From Fusicatenibacter sp. (lineage in GTDB: Bacteria > Bacillota > Clostridia > Lachnospirales > Lachnospiraceae), in the NCBI GenBank assembly GCA_022766945.1, contig JALEOU010000044.1:1-64000 (forward strand): DNA of 64,000 bases, given 5' to 3'. Position numbers and translations under genes: made by a program. How positions within the stretch are numbered: position 1 is the stretch's first letter; each line of letters begins with the position of its first letter. Below, one piece after another: positions 9,886-20,835 of the stretch. The notes under the pieces were generated by a model that was not told the DNA's origin, ran no database searches, and saw nothing but the letters and a program-made list of their open reading frames with translations.

Positions 9886-11049
9886 TTAAAGATCCAGATC
9901 CGGATACAGTCCCTTTGCAAACGTAACAATACCGTCTTTCGTGCGGGTCGCACTTGCATACATTTCACTTAGCATAATCGGAACAACTCTCTGATTCTGT
10001 ACTGAACTAAGGCTTGCAAATGCTTCCTCTTCCAAAAACACGTTCAGTTTCTCTTCTCTTATCTGTTCCGGATCGTCCCCGCTGTATGGCATATAAACTA
10101 CAAAAATCACATCCGGATTCGCAGAGATGATATCTTCTTTTCCCACATTCGAAACATCCGGCAGAAGCAGTTCTCCTCCAAGCTTTGTCACCATATCACC
10201 GCCAAGAGAATTTGCCCCATAATTTGTAAAGCTATCCTTACCCGACTCCAGGATCAGAACACTTGGCCTTTCTTCCAGTCCTTCCGTTTTCGTAACGACT
10301 TCTTCAACCGTATCTTTCATATCATTGACAATTTGTTCAGCCTTCTCCTGAACATCAAAGATCACTCCAATGTTCAGAATATCCGTATATTCATTCTCCA
10401 GTGTTTTCGCATAAGCAGTTCCGCCGCTTGGATGTGTGTTCGAATTCATATATGTATTCACACCTTTGTCAACCCAGCCTTTCGCCTCACCCAGTGTCTT
10501 TTCGCCAAACAGAGATCCCCAGGAAAAAATCATGTCCGGTTCCAGCATCGTTATTGTTTCAAGTGACGGTGTAAACTCATCCAGATAGTTTGTTTTGGAA
10601 AATGCCTCTTTTTGATCATCCGGCACTTCATTATCAAGACCTGCCGTCGCAATCAGGTGATCAGAAAGGCCAAGAGACAGCATCGTCTCAATACATCCCT
10701 GATAAACCGCAACAACTCTTTCCGGAGCTTTCTCATAGGTTGTTTCCATGGCCTGTCCTTCCGAATTATAGGTGGTGATTGTCACCGGATACTCTGTTTT
10801 CTTTGCTGCTGCTTCCTCTTCCTGAGAATCTTCTTCGATGCTTTCATCTGAAATATCTTCAGAAACCGATTCTGTCTGTTGTGTATCCCCACTCCCTGAG
10901 AGTTGATTTTCCTCGCGGATCGCAGATGCATCTTTTCGCTGTGAATCACCGCTGCTGTTTTGATTGGATCCACAGGCTGCCAGTCCAAGGAGCAAGGATG
11001 CTGATATCACTGCTGATATCACCTTTTTTGTCATTTGTTTTGTTCTCAT
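9886..11049 (-). CDS. btuF: Periplasmic-binding-fold substrate-binding lipoprotein, probably cobamide
   Basis: Lipobox LLGLAACGS, BtuF/FhuD-like fold (PERVVAVYQGCIETMLSLGL); preceded by cobalamin riboswitch. Confidence 0.87.
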   Translation of the reverse strand: MRTKQMTKKVISAVISASLLLGLAACGSNQNSSGDSQRKDASAIREENQLSGSGDTQQTESVSEDISDESIEEDSQEEEAAAKKTEYPVTITTYNSEGQAMETTYEKAPERVVAVYQGCIETMLSLGLSDHLIATAGLDNEVPDDQKEAFSKTNYLDEFTPSLETITMLEPDMIFSWGSLFGEKTLGEAKGWVDKGVNTYMNSNTHPSGGTAYAKTLENEYTDILNIGVIFDVQEKAEQIVNDMKDTVEEVVTKTEGLEERPSVLILESGKDSFTNYGANSLGGDMVTKLGGELLLPDVSNVGKEDIISANPDVIFVVYMPYSGDDPEQIREEKLNVFLEEEAFASLSSVQNQRVVPIMLSEMYASATRTKDGIVTFAKGLYPDLDL

Positions 11050-11194
11050 GTTTTCTCCTTTCTTTCACTGACAATGGAGAAACTCAGGCATTAAAAAAGT
11101 ACCTACCCCAAAAAGCAGATACCAAAACATACAGCTGCAGCTATTCAAACTTTGCACTGTATTTTCGGATGTCCCTTTACTCGGAAGTTTCATC

Positions 11195-11410
11195 TCGCCT
11201 AAACAAAGCAGGTTTCCTGACTTCAGTATCATCATCCATTTACTGCCTTCTCACAGGTTTCTCCCGCAATGGCTGCTTTTCTGTAAATGGACTACTCTGT
11301 TACAGTGACCGGATCGCTCAGGATTTTCACCTGATTCCCTCTTTCCCGTCCTTTTCACATACCTGCACGGACGGACACTTTGTCTGTTATTCCATTATCA
11401 TTTCTGATAG
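11195..11410 (-). promoter_or_regulatory. Cobalamin riboswitch upstream of the btuFCD-like operon
   Basis: Minus-strand B12 box AGTCAGGAAACCTGC near 11208-11222; plus strand gttacagtgaccggatcgctcaggattttcacctgattccc matches the conserved aptamer core; boundaries approximate. Confidence 0.88.
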
Positions 11411-11593
11411 ATAATTTATTCTATTCAAGAGTAACACAGTTATTTTTTTTTTTCAATCTTTTTTGATATCCAAACCTGTTTTCGCGGAAAATTTCAGTTC
11501 TTTTTTTACTGGCGATTGACTTTTTCGTCGCCAAATGATAGTCTTTTTGTGCGGATTTGTTGCGGAGAATTTTACACTAGGAGGAAATCTTAC

Positions 11594-12388
11594 ATGATGT
11601 CTGAATCGAACGAACACCCAGATAAAAAGGCTCTTCTCGTTGTGAGCTTTGGAACCGGTTTCCCGCTTACCCGTGAAAAGACTATCGACCGGATCGAGGA
11701 ATCTCTTTCCATGTCTTTTCCGGATCGTACACTGTACAGAGCATGGACCAGCGGCATGATCATCCGAAAACTGCAGAAAAAGGACATATTTGTCATGAAT
11801 GTGCGAGAAGCGATGGAAGCGATGATTCATGATGGAATTACCGATGTGATTGTACAGCCTACGCACGTAATAAATGGTATCGAAAATGATCGTATGAAAG
11901 AGGATATTCTGTCATACGCTGACTCCTTTGCCTCTGTCTCGATTGGCGTGCCTTTACTTACATCCACACAGGATAACGAGGAAGCAATCAGGGCTGTGAT
12001 GAATGAGTGGCAGATTCCGGAAGAAGAGGCACTTGTTTTTATGGGGCACGGGACAACCCATTATGCAAATTCAATCTATGCAGCACTGGATTATACGTTT
12101 AAGGATCTGGGATATAAAAATGTATTTATCGGTACAGTGGAAGCTTATCCCTCTTTCCAAAATCTTCTGCGTCAGATCCAAAACTATTCGCCTGGAAAAA
12201 TACACCTGGCTCCCTTTATGATCGTAGCCGGAGATCATGCCATCAACGATATGTCCGGGGATAATCCTGATTCCTGGAAGTCACTTTTTGAAGAGGCTGG
12301 TTTTTCAGTTGAATGCTATTTGAAAGGTCTTGGTGAATACGAAGGCATCCGTACTCTTTTTGTGCGTCACGCGAAAGAAGCGGTTTGA
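11594..12388 (+). CDS. cbiK: Sirohydrochlorin cobaltochelatase, CbiK type
   Basis: KKALLVVSFGTGFPLTREKTID, MGHGTTHYANSIYAALD and GDHAINDMSGD motifs; RBS TAGGAGGAAAT before ATG at 11594. Confidence 0.94.
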   Translation: MMSESNEHPDKKALLVVSFGTGFPLTREKTIDRIEESLSMSFPDRTLYRAWTSGMIIRKLQKKDIFVMNVREAMEAMIHDGITDVIVQPTHVINGIENDRMKEDILSYADSFASVSIGVPLLTSTQDNEEAIRAVMNEWQIPEEEALVFMGHGTTHYANSIYAALDYTFKDLGYKNVFIGTVEAYPSFQNLLRQIQNYSPGKIHLAPFMIVAGDHAINDMSGDNPDSWKSLFEEAGFSVECYLKGLGEYEGIRTLFVRHAKEAV

Positions 12389-12404
12389 AAGCGGTTTGAT
12401 ATTT

Positions 12405-12444
12405 TACGATGTCGGAGGAACTATTTCGTTCATCCGACATCGTA
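12405..12444. repeat. Perfect 12-bp inverted repeat (possible terminator without obvious T-tract)
   Basis: TACGATGTCGGA ... TCCGACATCGTA between the convergent cbiK and aspA genes. Confidence 0.7.
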
Positions 12445-12449
12445 GATGA

Positions 12450-12576
12450 TACTCATCTCATCCGTTATACGGAATCCGATCTCTGGTCCGATAGCACCAA
12501 GTCCAAGTACTGCGGTGCCATCTGTGACAACTGTTATCAGATTTCTCTTCGCCGTGCAGATATAGGATTTCTTTTT
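12450..12576 (-). pseudogene. Malic enzyme relic (internal fragment)
   Basis: Minus frame reads KKSYICTAKRNLITVVTDGTAVLGLGAIGPEIGFRITDEMSII; YTAKxNLxxVVxDGTAVLGLGxIGP is a malic-enzyme hallmark. Confidence 0.8.
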
Positions 12577-14003
12577 AAAAGCAAATCCTTCCCTGAGATT
12601 CCCGGTTCTGTCATCTGTACAGGATTCAGTATCTTCTCAAGGTCTTCCTCTGACAAAAGTTTTTCCTCGAGTATCAATGTACGCACAGACTCACCTGTCT
12701 TCATCGCTTTTTTTGCAATCTCTGCGGCTTTCTGGTAGCCCACATGAGGACAGATAGCTGTAATGATTCCAACACTGTTTTCCACCAGATATCTGCATCT
12801 TGTCTCATTTGCTGTAATACCGGTGACACAATTGTCTACAAAAGTCTGCACTGCATATGCAAGAGTATCAATGGATTGGAACATACAATAAAATATAATC
12901 GGCTCAAAAGCGTTTAGTTCCAGCTGTCCGGCTTCTGCTGCCATAGTTATAGTTACATCATTTCCAATAATATTAAAGGCAACTTGATTCACAACTTCCG
13001 GAATAACCGGATTGACCTTGCCTGGCATGATGGATGAACCGTTCTGCTTGGCCGGAAGATTGATCTCAGCAAAACCGGCTCTCGGGCCTGATGACATTAG
13101 CCTTAGATCATTTGAAATCTTTGAGAGGGTAACAGCACATGCTTTGATCGCTCCAGACACTGCAACAAACGGATCTAAATTCTGTGTGGCATCAATCAGA
13201 TCAAATGCCTGAACAAATTCCATACCGCTGATCTCTACCAGGTTCGGCACAATTCTTCTCAAATAGGTTTCATCCGCATTGATACCGGTTCCAACAGCTG
13301 TTCCGCCCATATTCAACGTACACATCTCGTCCATAGCTTTATCCATACGGTTAATATCACGCATAACCGCTACCGAATAAGCATGAAATTCCTGTCCCAA
13401 ACGAATTGGCACCGCATCCTGCATCTGAGTTCTGCCCATTTTTATGACTGAATCAAATTCCACAGCTTTTTCAGACAGAGCTGCATGGAGCCGAAGCAGC
13501 TCTTTTTTCAGATTTTTCAAAAGACGCAGAGATGTCATCTTTCCGGCTGTAGGAATGACGTCATTGGTGGATTGACCACAGTTTACGTGATCATTGGGAT
13601 TGATAATGGAATAGTCTCCTTTTTTACCTCCGAGAAGTTCTATAGCACGGTTAGCAATTACTTCATTGGCATTCATATTCAGTGAAGTTCCTGCGCCGCC
13701 CTGAATAGGATCTACAATAAAATCCTCATGGAATTTCCCCGCAAGAATCTCATCACAGGCCTGTACAATAGCGGTTGCTCTTTTTTTATCCAACAATCCC
13801 ACTTCACAGTTTGTAATCGCTGCTGCTTTTTTTATATAGGCAAGACTATTGATGATCTCAGGATGCATATTTAAGCCGGTAATATGGAAATTCTCGGCTG
13901 CCCGCATCGTTTGTACACCGTAATACACGTCCCCAGGAACATCTTTGATACCGATGGAATCCTGCTCCACACGATAATCTATTTTTTGACTTCTTTCCAT
14001 CAC
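12537..14003 (-). CDS. aspA: Aspartate ammonia-lyase
   Basis: Fumarase/aspartase family: GSSIMPGKVNPVIPEVVNQV signature, MGRTQMQDAVP. Confidence 0.94.
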   Translation of the reverse strand: MMERSQKIDYRVEQDSIGIKDVPGDVYYGVQTMRAAENFHITGLNMHPEIINSLAYIKKAAAITNCEVGLLDKKRATAIVQACDEILAGKFHEDFIVDPIQGGAGTSLNMNANEVIANRAIELLGGKKGDYSIINPNDHVNCGQSTNDVIPTAGKMTSLRLLKNLKKELLRLHAALSEKAVEFDSVIKMGRTQMQDAVPIRLGQEFHAYSVAVMRDINRMDKAMDEMCTLNMGGTAVGTGINADETYLRRIVPNLVEISGMEFVQAFDLIDATQNLDPFVAVSGAIKACAVTLSKISNDLRLMSSGPRAGFAEINLPAKQNGSSIMPGKVNPVIPEVVNQVAFNIIGNDVTITMAAEAGQLELNAFEPIIFYCMFQSIDTLAYAVQTFVDNCVTGITANETRCRYLVENSVGIITAICPHVGYQKAAEIAKKAMKTGESVRTLILEEKLLSEEDLEKILNPVQMTEPGISGKDLLLKRNPISARRREI

Positions 14004-14146
14004 TTAAATCCTCCATTTTTTATTCTTACCCAAAGGTATGTTTGTATCTGGTTGTTGACTTTATTATAGAGAATCACTAAACTATAAGCAAATACATATA
14101 ACAATATAGTTATTATAGCTTCATAATTATAATTAAGGAGTCTACT

Positions 14147-15085
14147 ATGTTTCAAGGAATGGAATATGTATACGAAGTTTATCGTGAAAAGAGCTTTTCT
14201 AAAGCCGCAAGAAATCTTTTTATCTCGCAGCCATCATTAAGCGCAAATATCAGACGTATTGAAAAACGAATTGGTTATCCGATCTTTGACCGCAACACGA
14301 AACCTTTGGGATTGACAGAATGCGGAGTGGAATATATCAAATCCATTGAACGAATCTTGGCAGTTGAAAACGATTTCACTGAGTTTATCAATGATTGGGG
14401 AAATTTAAAAAAAGGCAGTCTGATCCTAGGCGGCAGCAGTCTTTTTTCTTCTTTCGTATTGCCGTCTCTTATGGGACAATTTGCTGCCCAATACCCAAAA
14501 ATTCAGCTTACATTGATTGAAGAAAACACGTCCAAGCTCCAGGAAATGCTTCTTTGCGGCAGATTGGATCTGGTTCTTGACAACAGCATTCCGGACAGGC
14601 ACATCTTTGATTATTGTACCTATGGTGAAGAGCATCTGGTACTTGCGGTGCCTGCCAGTTTTCCTATCAATCAAAAACTCATGGAATATCAGGTATCAGT
14701 AGATGAAATACGCAGTCATAATTATCTTGACAGTTCCATAAAGCATGTTCCATTAAATCTTTTCCGTGAAGAATCCTTTGTTTTGCTCAAACAGGAAAAC
14801 GATACCGGAAAGCGTGCGATCGAGCTTTGCCATCAGAATGGTTTTCACCCGAAGGTCGTATTTGAACTTGATCAACAGCTCACATCCTACAATGTTACCT
14901 GTTCCGGAATGGGAATCTCATTTATCAGTGACACGCTCATCAGCCGCGTAACGGCTAATCTTGATGTAGTTTACTATAAACTTGACGAAAAAATCGGAAC
15001 CAGAAAGCTTTTCTTCTATTGGAAGGCAGGCAGGTATGTCAGCAGGGCCATGGATGAATTTTTACATATTGTAAACAAACAATAA
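14147..15085 (+). CDS. LysR-family transcriptional regulator, divergent from aspA
   Basis: N-terminal HTH SFSKAARNLFISQPSLSANIRRIEKRIG; LysR substrate domain. Confidence 0.94.
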   Translation: MFQGMEYVYEVYREKSFSKAARNLFISQPSLSANIRRIEKRIGYPIFDRNTKPLGLTECGVEYIKSIERILAVENDFTEFINDWGNLKKGSLILGGSSLFSSFVLPSLMGQFAAQYPKIQLTLIEENTSKLQEMLLCGRLDLVLDNSIPDRHIFDYCTYGEEHLVLAVPASFPINQKLMEYQVSVDEIRSHNYLDSSIKHVPLNLFREESFVLLKQENDTGKRAIELCHQNGFHPKVVFELDQQLTSYNVTCSGMGISFISDTLISRVTANLDVVYYKLDEKIGTRKLFFYWKAGRYVSRAMDEFLHIVNKQ

Positions 15086-15113
15086 AAAAGAGCTGTTTTT
15101 GAGCAGCTCTTTT
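15086..15113. terminator. Bidirectional intrinsic terminator
   Basis: AAAAGAGCTG / CAGCTCTTTT perfect stem. Confidence 0.85.
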
Positions 15114-15122
15114 GTACCACTA

Positions 15123-15776
15123 TTAATAACCGCGATCCTGATCGAGAATGTAAAGAAGTGCGTTGCATATGCATGCTGCAATATTGCTTCCTCCTTTTCT
15201 GCCTCTGGCAACAATATATGGAACATCCGTTTCCATAATCAGCTCTTTCGACTGTACTACATTGACAAATCCAACCGGTACACCGATAATCAAAGCCGGA
15301 CGGATTTTTCCCTCCTCAATCAGCTCATACAGACGAACCAGCGCCGTCGGCGCATTCCCCACCGCTATAATCACTTCACGATCCAGCCCGACTGCTTTCT
15401 CCATACAGGCTGCTGCCCTGGTAGTACCGCTTTTTCTCGCCTTTTCTGCAACATCCTCATCGGACATAAAGCAATATACTTCTCCGCCATGGCGTGCCAG
15501 CACTTTCTTGTTAATTCCGGACCGCGCCATCTGCGTATCAGTCACTATGCAGGCACCTTTTCGTATTGCGCACAGTGCCTTTTCCACAGCCCCTTCCGAA
15601 AAACATAGCTGATCTGCGTAGTCAAAATCAGCACTGGTATGGATACAGCGTTTGATAATCAGTTCCTGATCTTCCGGAAACCTTCGTCCTTTGAGTTCCT
15701 CCGTAATGATCTCAAAACTCCTCTTTTCAATCTCGTGAGGACTTACATTTTCCAGCTGTACTTTCATTGATGTCAC
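15123..15776 (-). CDS. cbiC: Precorrin-8X / cobalt-precorrin-8 methylmutase
   Basis: [24 protein letters not shown] and [16 protein letters not shown] motifs. Confidence 0.95.
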   Translation of the reverse strand: MTSMKVQLENVSPHEIEKRSFEIITEELKGRRFPEDQELIIKRCIHTSADFDYADQLCFSEGAVEKALCAIRKGACIVTDTQMARSGINKKVLARHGGEVYCFMSDEDVAEKARKSGTTRAAACMEKAVGLDREVIIAVGNAPTALVRLYELIEEGKIRPALIIGVPVGFVNVVQSKELIMETDVPYIVARGRKGGSNIAACICNALLYILDQDRGY

Positions 15777-17302
15777 GCTCCTTTTTCAAGTATCTCATAT
15801 ATTTTTTTCATATCCAGATGTTCTCTTAATGCATCTGCCAGAATATCATACTGTTTTTCTTTGAAAGCCTGATAATCCATACTGTGAATTTCCTCCATAG
15901 CGATTCCCTTGGCTTTTGCAAGTGCTTCCACAACTTTTCCGGCAACTTCCTCCCGGTCAAAGATGCCGTGAACATAGGTGCCGTATACATTTCCGCTCTG
16001 CGCCCCGTCTGTTTTTTTCACATCAAATGCTGTTTCTTTTCTTTCAACAGTATCTGTCACAAGCTTTGTGAGTGACTGCAGAGAATCTGATAGAAGGCTC
16101 TCTCCCATGTGTATCTCATAGCCTTCAATAGCAGTGCCGTTCATTTCCTTTAGGATTCCCTCTCTTGGGCTAAAGATTCCTTCCACTCGTGTGCGCGTTT
16201 TCTGTTCCGCAAATACTGTGTCCATGGGAAGAAGTCCCATACCTTTGATGCTTCCACCCGCTTCGACTCCATGGGGATCGTTCAGTGTCTCACCAAGCAT
16301 CTGGTATCCGCCGCAGATTCCAAAAATCACCGTACCACTGGCAGCTGCTTTCAGAATCGCTGCTTCCAGACCATTCTGACGCATCCACAGCAGATCCTCC
16401 ATCGTATTTTTCGTCCCCGGCAAAAGGATCATATCCGGATTTTCGAGGTCCGATACCGTCTGTACATATCTTAGGGATACACCTTCAATGCTTTCAAACG
16501 GATTAAAATCTGTGAAATTGGATATACGCGGAACACGTATCACTGCAAGATCAATTACACCAATCTTCTCTTTTCTGTCAAATCTCTCGGTCAGACTGTC
16601 CTCGTCCTCCACTTCAATCTGCAGATATGGCGCAACACCAACTACGGGTATCTTTGTTTTCTCCTCAAGCATCGCAACACCAGGATCCAGAATCGTTTTA
16701 TCACCGCGAAATTTATTGATAATCAATCCCTTGATTCGATTTCGTTCTTCCGGTTCCAGAAGCTCTACCGTTCCATACAGCTGAGCAAAAACGCCTCCAC
16801 GGTCAATGTCCCCTACCAGCAGTACCGGTGCATCTGCCATTTTTGCCATGCCCATATTAACAATGTCATCTGCTTTCAGATTAATCTCCGCAGGGCTTCC
16901 TGCACCTTCAATGACGATAATATCATGGGTTTCTTCCAGAGTATGGTACGCTTTCATAATATCCGGAATCAGAGATTTCTTATGAGCAAAATACTCCCGT
17001 GCGCTCATATTCCCCAGAACTTCCCCGTTTACGATTACCTGCGAGCCTGTATCATTTGTCGGCTTTAACAGAATCGGGTTCATAAGTACAGAAGGTTCCA
17101 CACCGGCTGCTTCTGCCTGCATTACCTGAGCGCGCCCCATCTCCAGACCTTCACGGGTAATAAATGAATTCAGTGCCATATTCTGTGATTTAAAAGGAGC
17201 TACTGAAAAGCCGTCCTGATGGAAAATGCGGCACAGTCCCGCACAGATGAGGCTCTTTCCGGCATTCGACATAGTCCCCTGAATCATAATTGCTTTTGCC
17301 AT
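15773..17302 (-). CDS. cobQ: Cobyric acid synthase
   Basis: [43 protein letters not shown] glutaminase motif. Confidence 0.96.
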   Translation of the reverse strand: MAKAIMIQGTMSNAGKSLICAGLCRIFHQDGFSVAPFKSQNMALNSFITREGLEMGRAQVMQAEAAGVEPSVLMNPILLKPTNDTGSQVIVNGEVLGNMSAREYFAHKKSLIPDIMKAYHTLEETHDIIVIEGAGSPAEINLKADDIVNMGMAKMADAPVLLVGDIDRGGVFAQLYGTVELLEPEERNRIKGLIINKFRGDKTILDPGVAMLEEKTKIPVVGVAPYLQIEVEDEDSLTERFDRKEKIGVIDLAVIRVPRISNFTDFNPFESIEGVSLRYVQTVSDLENPDMILLPGTKNTMEDLLWMRQNGLEAAILKAAASGTVIFGICGGYQMLGETLNDPHGVEAGGSIKGMGLLPMDTVFAEQKTRTRVEGIFSPREGILKEMNGTAIEGYEIHMGESLLSDSLQSLTKLVTDTVERKETAFDVKKTDGAQSGNVYGTYVHGIFDREEVAGKVVEALAKAKGIAMEEIHSMDYQAFKEKQYDILADALREHLDMKKIYEILEKGA

Positions 17303-17319
17303 CCGTATTCTTCCTTTCT

Positions 17320-18372
17320 TCAATCGTACCATTGCATGATCTGCTGCATTGCCATCAGGAGAATTTCATTTTCCCGATGACGACGGATCGCAATCCGATA
17401 GTATCCTTCACAAAGCCCCGGATAATTGCTGCAGTCGCGAATCAAAATTTTTCCTTTTTTCAGCCGATCTGCAAGTCCTTTCGGACCGCGAAAGAACAAA
17501 AAGTTCGCACTGGAATCCCATACCGTCAGTCCAAGCTTTTCCAGTTCCCTTTTCATAAAAGGGCGTTCCTTTGCTATGACTTCCCTGGCTTTTTCTACAT
17601 AGGCATCTTCCAAAAGTGCCGCAGTTCCGGCCATCTGTGCCGGGATTGAGACGTTCCAGGATGGAAGCATCTGATACATCCTGCTGATCAACTGCTCATC
17701 TCCACAAAATCCGTATCCAAGCCGCAAGCCAGGCATCGCATAGGTCTTTGTGAAAGCTTTCAAAAGAAACATGCCAGGAAACTCTTCCAGATAGCCTTTC
17801 ATCGTTATTTTTTCCGGTTCCATGGTTAGATCTGCAAAACACTCATCCAGCATCAGAAAAATCTTCTTCTTCCTGCATTCCTCTGCAATCTGAAGCAGCA
17901 GCTCCCGCTCTGTCACAATACCAGTCGGATTATTCGGATTGCACAAAATCACAAGATCCAAATCCTCTGTCAAATTTGACAGAAAATCTTCCGTCAGAGA
18001 AAATCCCTGTTCCTCCGTTAGCGGTGCAAACCGGATGAAGCAGCCTGCAGAAGAAAGTGCACTCTCATATTCAGCAAAGGAAGGGGCACAAAGAAGCGCC
18101 TTTCTTGGTCTGAGCGCACGCACCAGCGCATAAATCAATTCCGCCGCGCCATTTCCGAAAATGATTTCTTCCTCTGGTATCTGTTCTTTTTGAGACACAG
18201 CTGAAAGCAGACGTCTGCAGCCGCTGTCCGGATACTCTTCGATTGACTGAACACTGTCGATCACTGCCTGTCTGACACAATCCGGCGCCCCTAAAGGATT
18301 CACATTTACAGAAAAGTCATAGTCGTATGTTTGGGAGTAAATATCTCCTCCATGAGGATTCCATCTCATCAC
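17320..18372 (-). CDS. cobD: L-threonine-O-3-phosphate decarboxylase (CobD/CobC-type aminotransferase fold)
   Basis: HGGDIYS start, [27 protein letters not shown] motif; in cob operon. Confidence 0.92.
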   Translation of the reverse strand: MMRWNPHGGDIYSQTYDYDFSVNVNPLGAPDCVRQAVIDSVQSIEEYPDSGCRRLLSAVSQKEQIPEEEIIFGNGAAELIYALVRALRPRKALLCAPSFAEYESALSSAGCFIRFAPLTEEQGFSLTEDFLSNLTEDLDLVILCNPNNPTGIVTERELLLQIAEECRKKKIFLMLDECFADLTMEPEKITMKGYLEEFPGMFLLKAFTKTYAMPGLRLGYGFCGDEQLISRMYQMLPSWNVSIPAQMAGTAALLEDAYVEKAREVIAKERPFMKRELEKLGLTVWDSSANFLFFRGPKGLADRLKKGKILIRDCSNYPGLCEGYYRIAIRRHRENEILLMAMQQIMQWYD

Positions 18373-18432
18373 TTGTAATCCAGCTCTCCTATCCTATATA
18401 TTTCTTGCCGCAGCGTTCCAGGAAATCTGATT

Positions 18433-19401
18433 CTATATCAGAACGAAAAACAGCAGTTTCGCTCCTCCAAACAGCAGCAGTCCCAAAAAAGAAGTTAAGT
18501 ACATCAATTGATTAGCCCGTCTGATATCTTCCGGAACAACCGGACGAATGGCGTCTCCGATCGTTGGTTTTTTCACTACCTTACCAAAATACTTCGCATC
18601 ACCTGCCAGCCGGACCTCCAATGCCCCAGCCATCACAGCTTCCGTCTGTGCGGAATTGGGACTTGCATGATTTCTGCGGTCTCTTTTGTATATCTTCTTT
18701 GCATTTTTCCAGTTCATTCCAAGCAAACCAGATGCAGCAATCATAAGCCATGCGCTGATTCTCGATGGCAGGTAGTTCAGCAGATCATCCAGTCTTGCAG
18801 CGCAGCGTCCAAAGTAAAGATATTTTTCATTTTTATATCCCACCATAGAATCCATTGTATTGACTGCTTTATAAAAGAAACCGGCGACAGGGCCTCCAAT
18901 TGCCAGAAACAGTAAAGGAGCAATAATGCCATCCGAGGTATTCTCTGCAACCGTCTCCACTGCCGCTTTTGTCACTCCCGCCTCATCCAGCTCATTGGTA
19001 TCACGTCCCACAATCATAGAGACTGCATAACGTGCACCCTCAAGGTCTTTCTCCTCCAGTTTCCGGTAAACCTTCATGCTCTCGGTTTTCAGTGATTTTG
19101 TTGCCAGGATCTGCCAGGACCACAGCACCTCCAGTGCAAAAGCAGCTGCAATGTGAAGTTTTCCTGCTCCCCGGATCAGCATCCAGGGAATACCGGTACA
19201 GACAAAGCATACCAGGATAACCAGCAGTACACCTCCAAGAAGCTCTCCTTTGGAACCGGAAGGAACAATTTTTCTTATTTTTTTTTCCAGAAAGGCAATC
19301 AAATTTCCGATCATACGGATCGGATGATAGATAAATGCAGGATCTCCCAGCAGCAGATCAAGAACATACCCAACTGCCAGTGCGATCAACGCTGATTTCA
19401 T
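18433..19401 (-). CDS. cbiB: Adenosylcobinamide-phosphate synthase
   Basis: DLLLGDP...HPIRMIGN and AVNTMDSMVGYKNEKY motifs. Confidence 0.95.
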   Translation of the reverse strand: MKSALIALAVGYVLDLLLGDPAFIYHPIRMIGNLIAFLEKKIRKIVPSGSKGELLGGVLLVILVCFVCTGIPWMLIRGAGKLHIAAAFALEVLWSWQILATKSLKTESMKVYRKLEEKDLEGARYAVSMIVGRDTNELDEAGVTKAAVETVAENTSDGIIAPLLFLAIGGPVAGFFYKAVNTMDSMVGYKNEKYLYFGRCAARLDDLLNYLPSRISAWLMIAASGLLGMNWKNAKKIYKRDRRNHASPNSAQTEAVMAGALEVRLAGDAKYFGKVVKKPTIGDAIRPVVPEDIRRANQLMYLTSFLGLLLFGGAKLLFFVLI

Positions 19402-19416
19402 ACTGGTTTTTCCTCC

Positions 19417-20835
19417 TTAACACAGGTCATTGATCCCGTTCTTCACTTTTCGGCTTTTGATACACGCTTCCAGAAATTCCAATGCAAATTCAGGACACGC
19501 ATAATAATACAGATGCGGAAATCCCATCATCCTGTTTTTTGTGGCATGGATGCATTCCCAGGTTCTTTTTCGAAGCGGTTTTGCAGCATGATAAGCCCTT
19601 CCGCAGTCAGTGCTGTCAAAATAATGAAATTCATGGCTGCGAATCGGACCGCACCGACTGCCCAGGATCTCCCGGGCGTTGGCATGTAGTTCGATGTATC
19701 CAAAACGGCGCAGATGATCCGTGCGGTATACATTTCCAGGAACAGCACCCACCATTTCATAGGTTCCCCCGTTCATATCCTCCATAGATTCTGACAGATA
19801 CATATATCCTCCGCATTCTGCAAGGCAGGCGGCACCGTCAAGAAGCGCGTTTTTCACAGAATTTCTCATGATTGTATTTTCTGAAAGTTCCTTTGCGTAA
19901 AGCTCCGGATACCCGCCGTACAATAGAATACCGTCTGCCTGATCCGGTATCTTTTGATCATGCAATGGAGAAAAAGATACAATTGCTGCTCCGAGTTCCT
20001 GCAGAAGACGCAGATTATCCCGGTAAATAAAACAAAACGCTTCATCTTTTGCAACGGCCAGTACCGGTTTACCCAGGCGTACTGCTTCTGCCCTTTCGCT
20101 TTGCAGCACTTTTTTTAATTCCTCCGGTTCCTCTCCTGACAATTCTTCCGCACCAGATGCGATTTTTTGCAGTTTCTCAAAGTCCAAAGAGGTAAGGAGT
20201 ATTTCTGACAGCCGATCCACCTGGGCAGAAAGGTTCTCCACTTCATCCGGCAAAACCAATCCCAGGTGTCTGCTTTGAAGCTTTCCTTCCGGAATCTCGG
20301 GAACATAACCAATACAGGAAATACCAAGTTCTTTCTCAGCGATGGGAGCTAATTCCTGATACAGCATCCCGGACATCCGATTGAAGATTACACCTGCTAT
20401 ATGACTGTCTCTCCGAAACTCTATAATCCCACGTATCCAGGCAAGTGCAGACAAGCTCATTCCTCTGGCATCCACCACAAGAATCACCGGCGTTTTCGTC
20501 ATCCTGGCCAGATCATAAGCACTGCCCTTCGTTGAGACGCCCCCAAGTCCGTCATAATATCCCATAACGCCCTCAAAGACCGAGATATCTCCTTCCCTGG
20601 CCCCTCTGGCAAACAGGTATCTGGTCATCTCATCCCCGGTAAAATACGGATCCAGATTCCTTGAACTTGTTTTTACCACACGTTCATGAAACATCGGGTC
20701 AATATAATCCGGTCCACACTTAAAAGCAACCGGTGTTTTTCCAAGCTTTTGCAATGCACGCAGGATTCCGCAGGTAATCATTGTCTTTCCGCTGCCGCTT
20801 TTTCCTGCAGCAATCATAACCCTTGGAGCCTTCAT
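19417..20835 (-). CDS. cbiA: Cobyrinate a,c-diamide synthase
   Basis: GKSGSGKTMITCGILRAL; KCGPDYIDPMFH; class I glutaminase ECGGYMYL. Confidence 0.95.
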   Translation of the reverse strand: MKAPRVMIAAGKSGSGKTMITCGILRALQKLGKTPVAFKCGPDYIDPMFHERVVKTSSRNLDPYFTGDEMTRYLFARGAREGDISVFEGVMGYYDGLGGVSTKGSAYDLARMTKTPVILVVDARGMSLSALAWIRGIIEFRRDSHIAGVIFNRMSGMLYQELAPIAEKELGISCIGYVPEIPEGKLQSRHLGLVLPDEVENLSAQVDRLSEILLTSLDFEKLQKIASGAEELSGEEPEELKKVLQSERAEAVRLGKPVLAVAKDEAFCFIYRDNLRLLQELGAAIVSFSPLHDQKIPDQADGILLYGGYPELYAKELSENTIMRNSVKNALLDGAACLAECGGYMYLSESMEDMNGGTYEMVGAVPGNVYRTDHLRRFGYIELHANAREILGSRCGPIRSHEFHYFDSTDCGRAYHAAKPLRKRTWECIHATKNRMMGFPHLYYYACPEFALEFLEACIKSRKVKNGINDLC

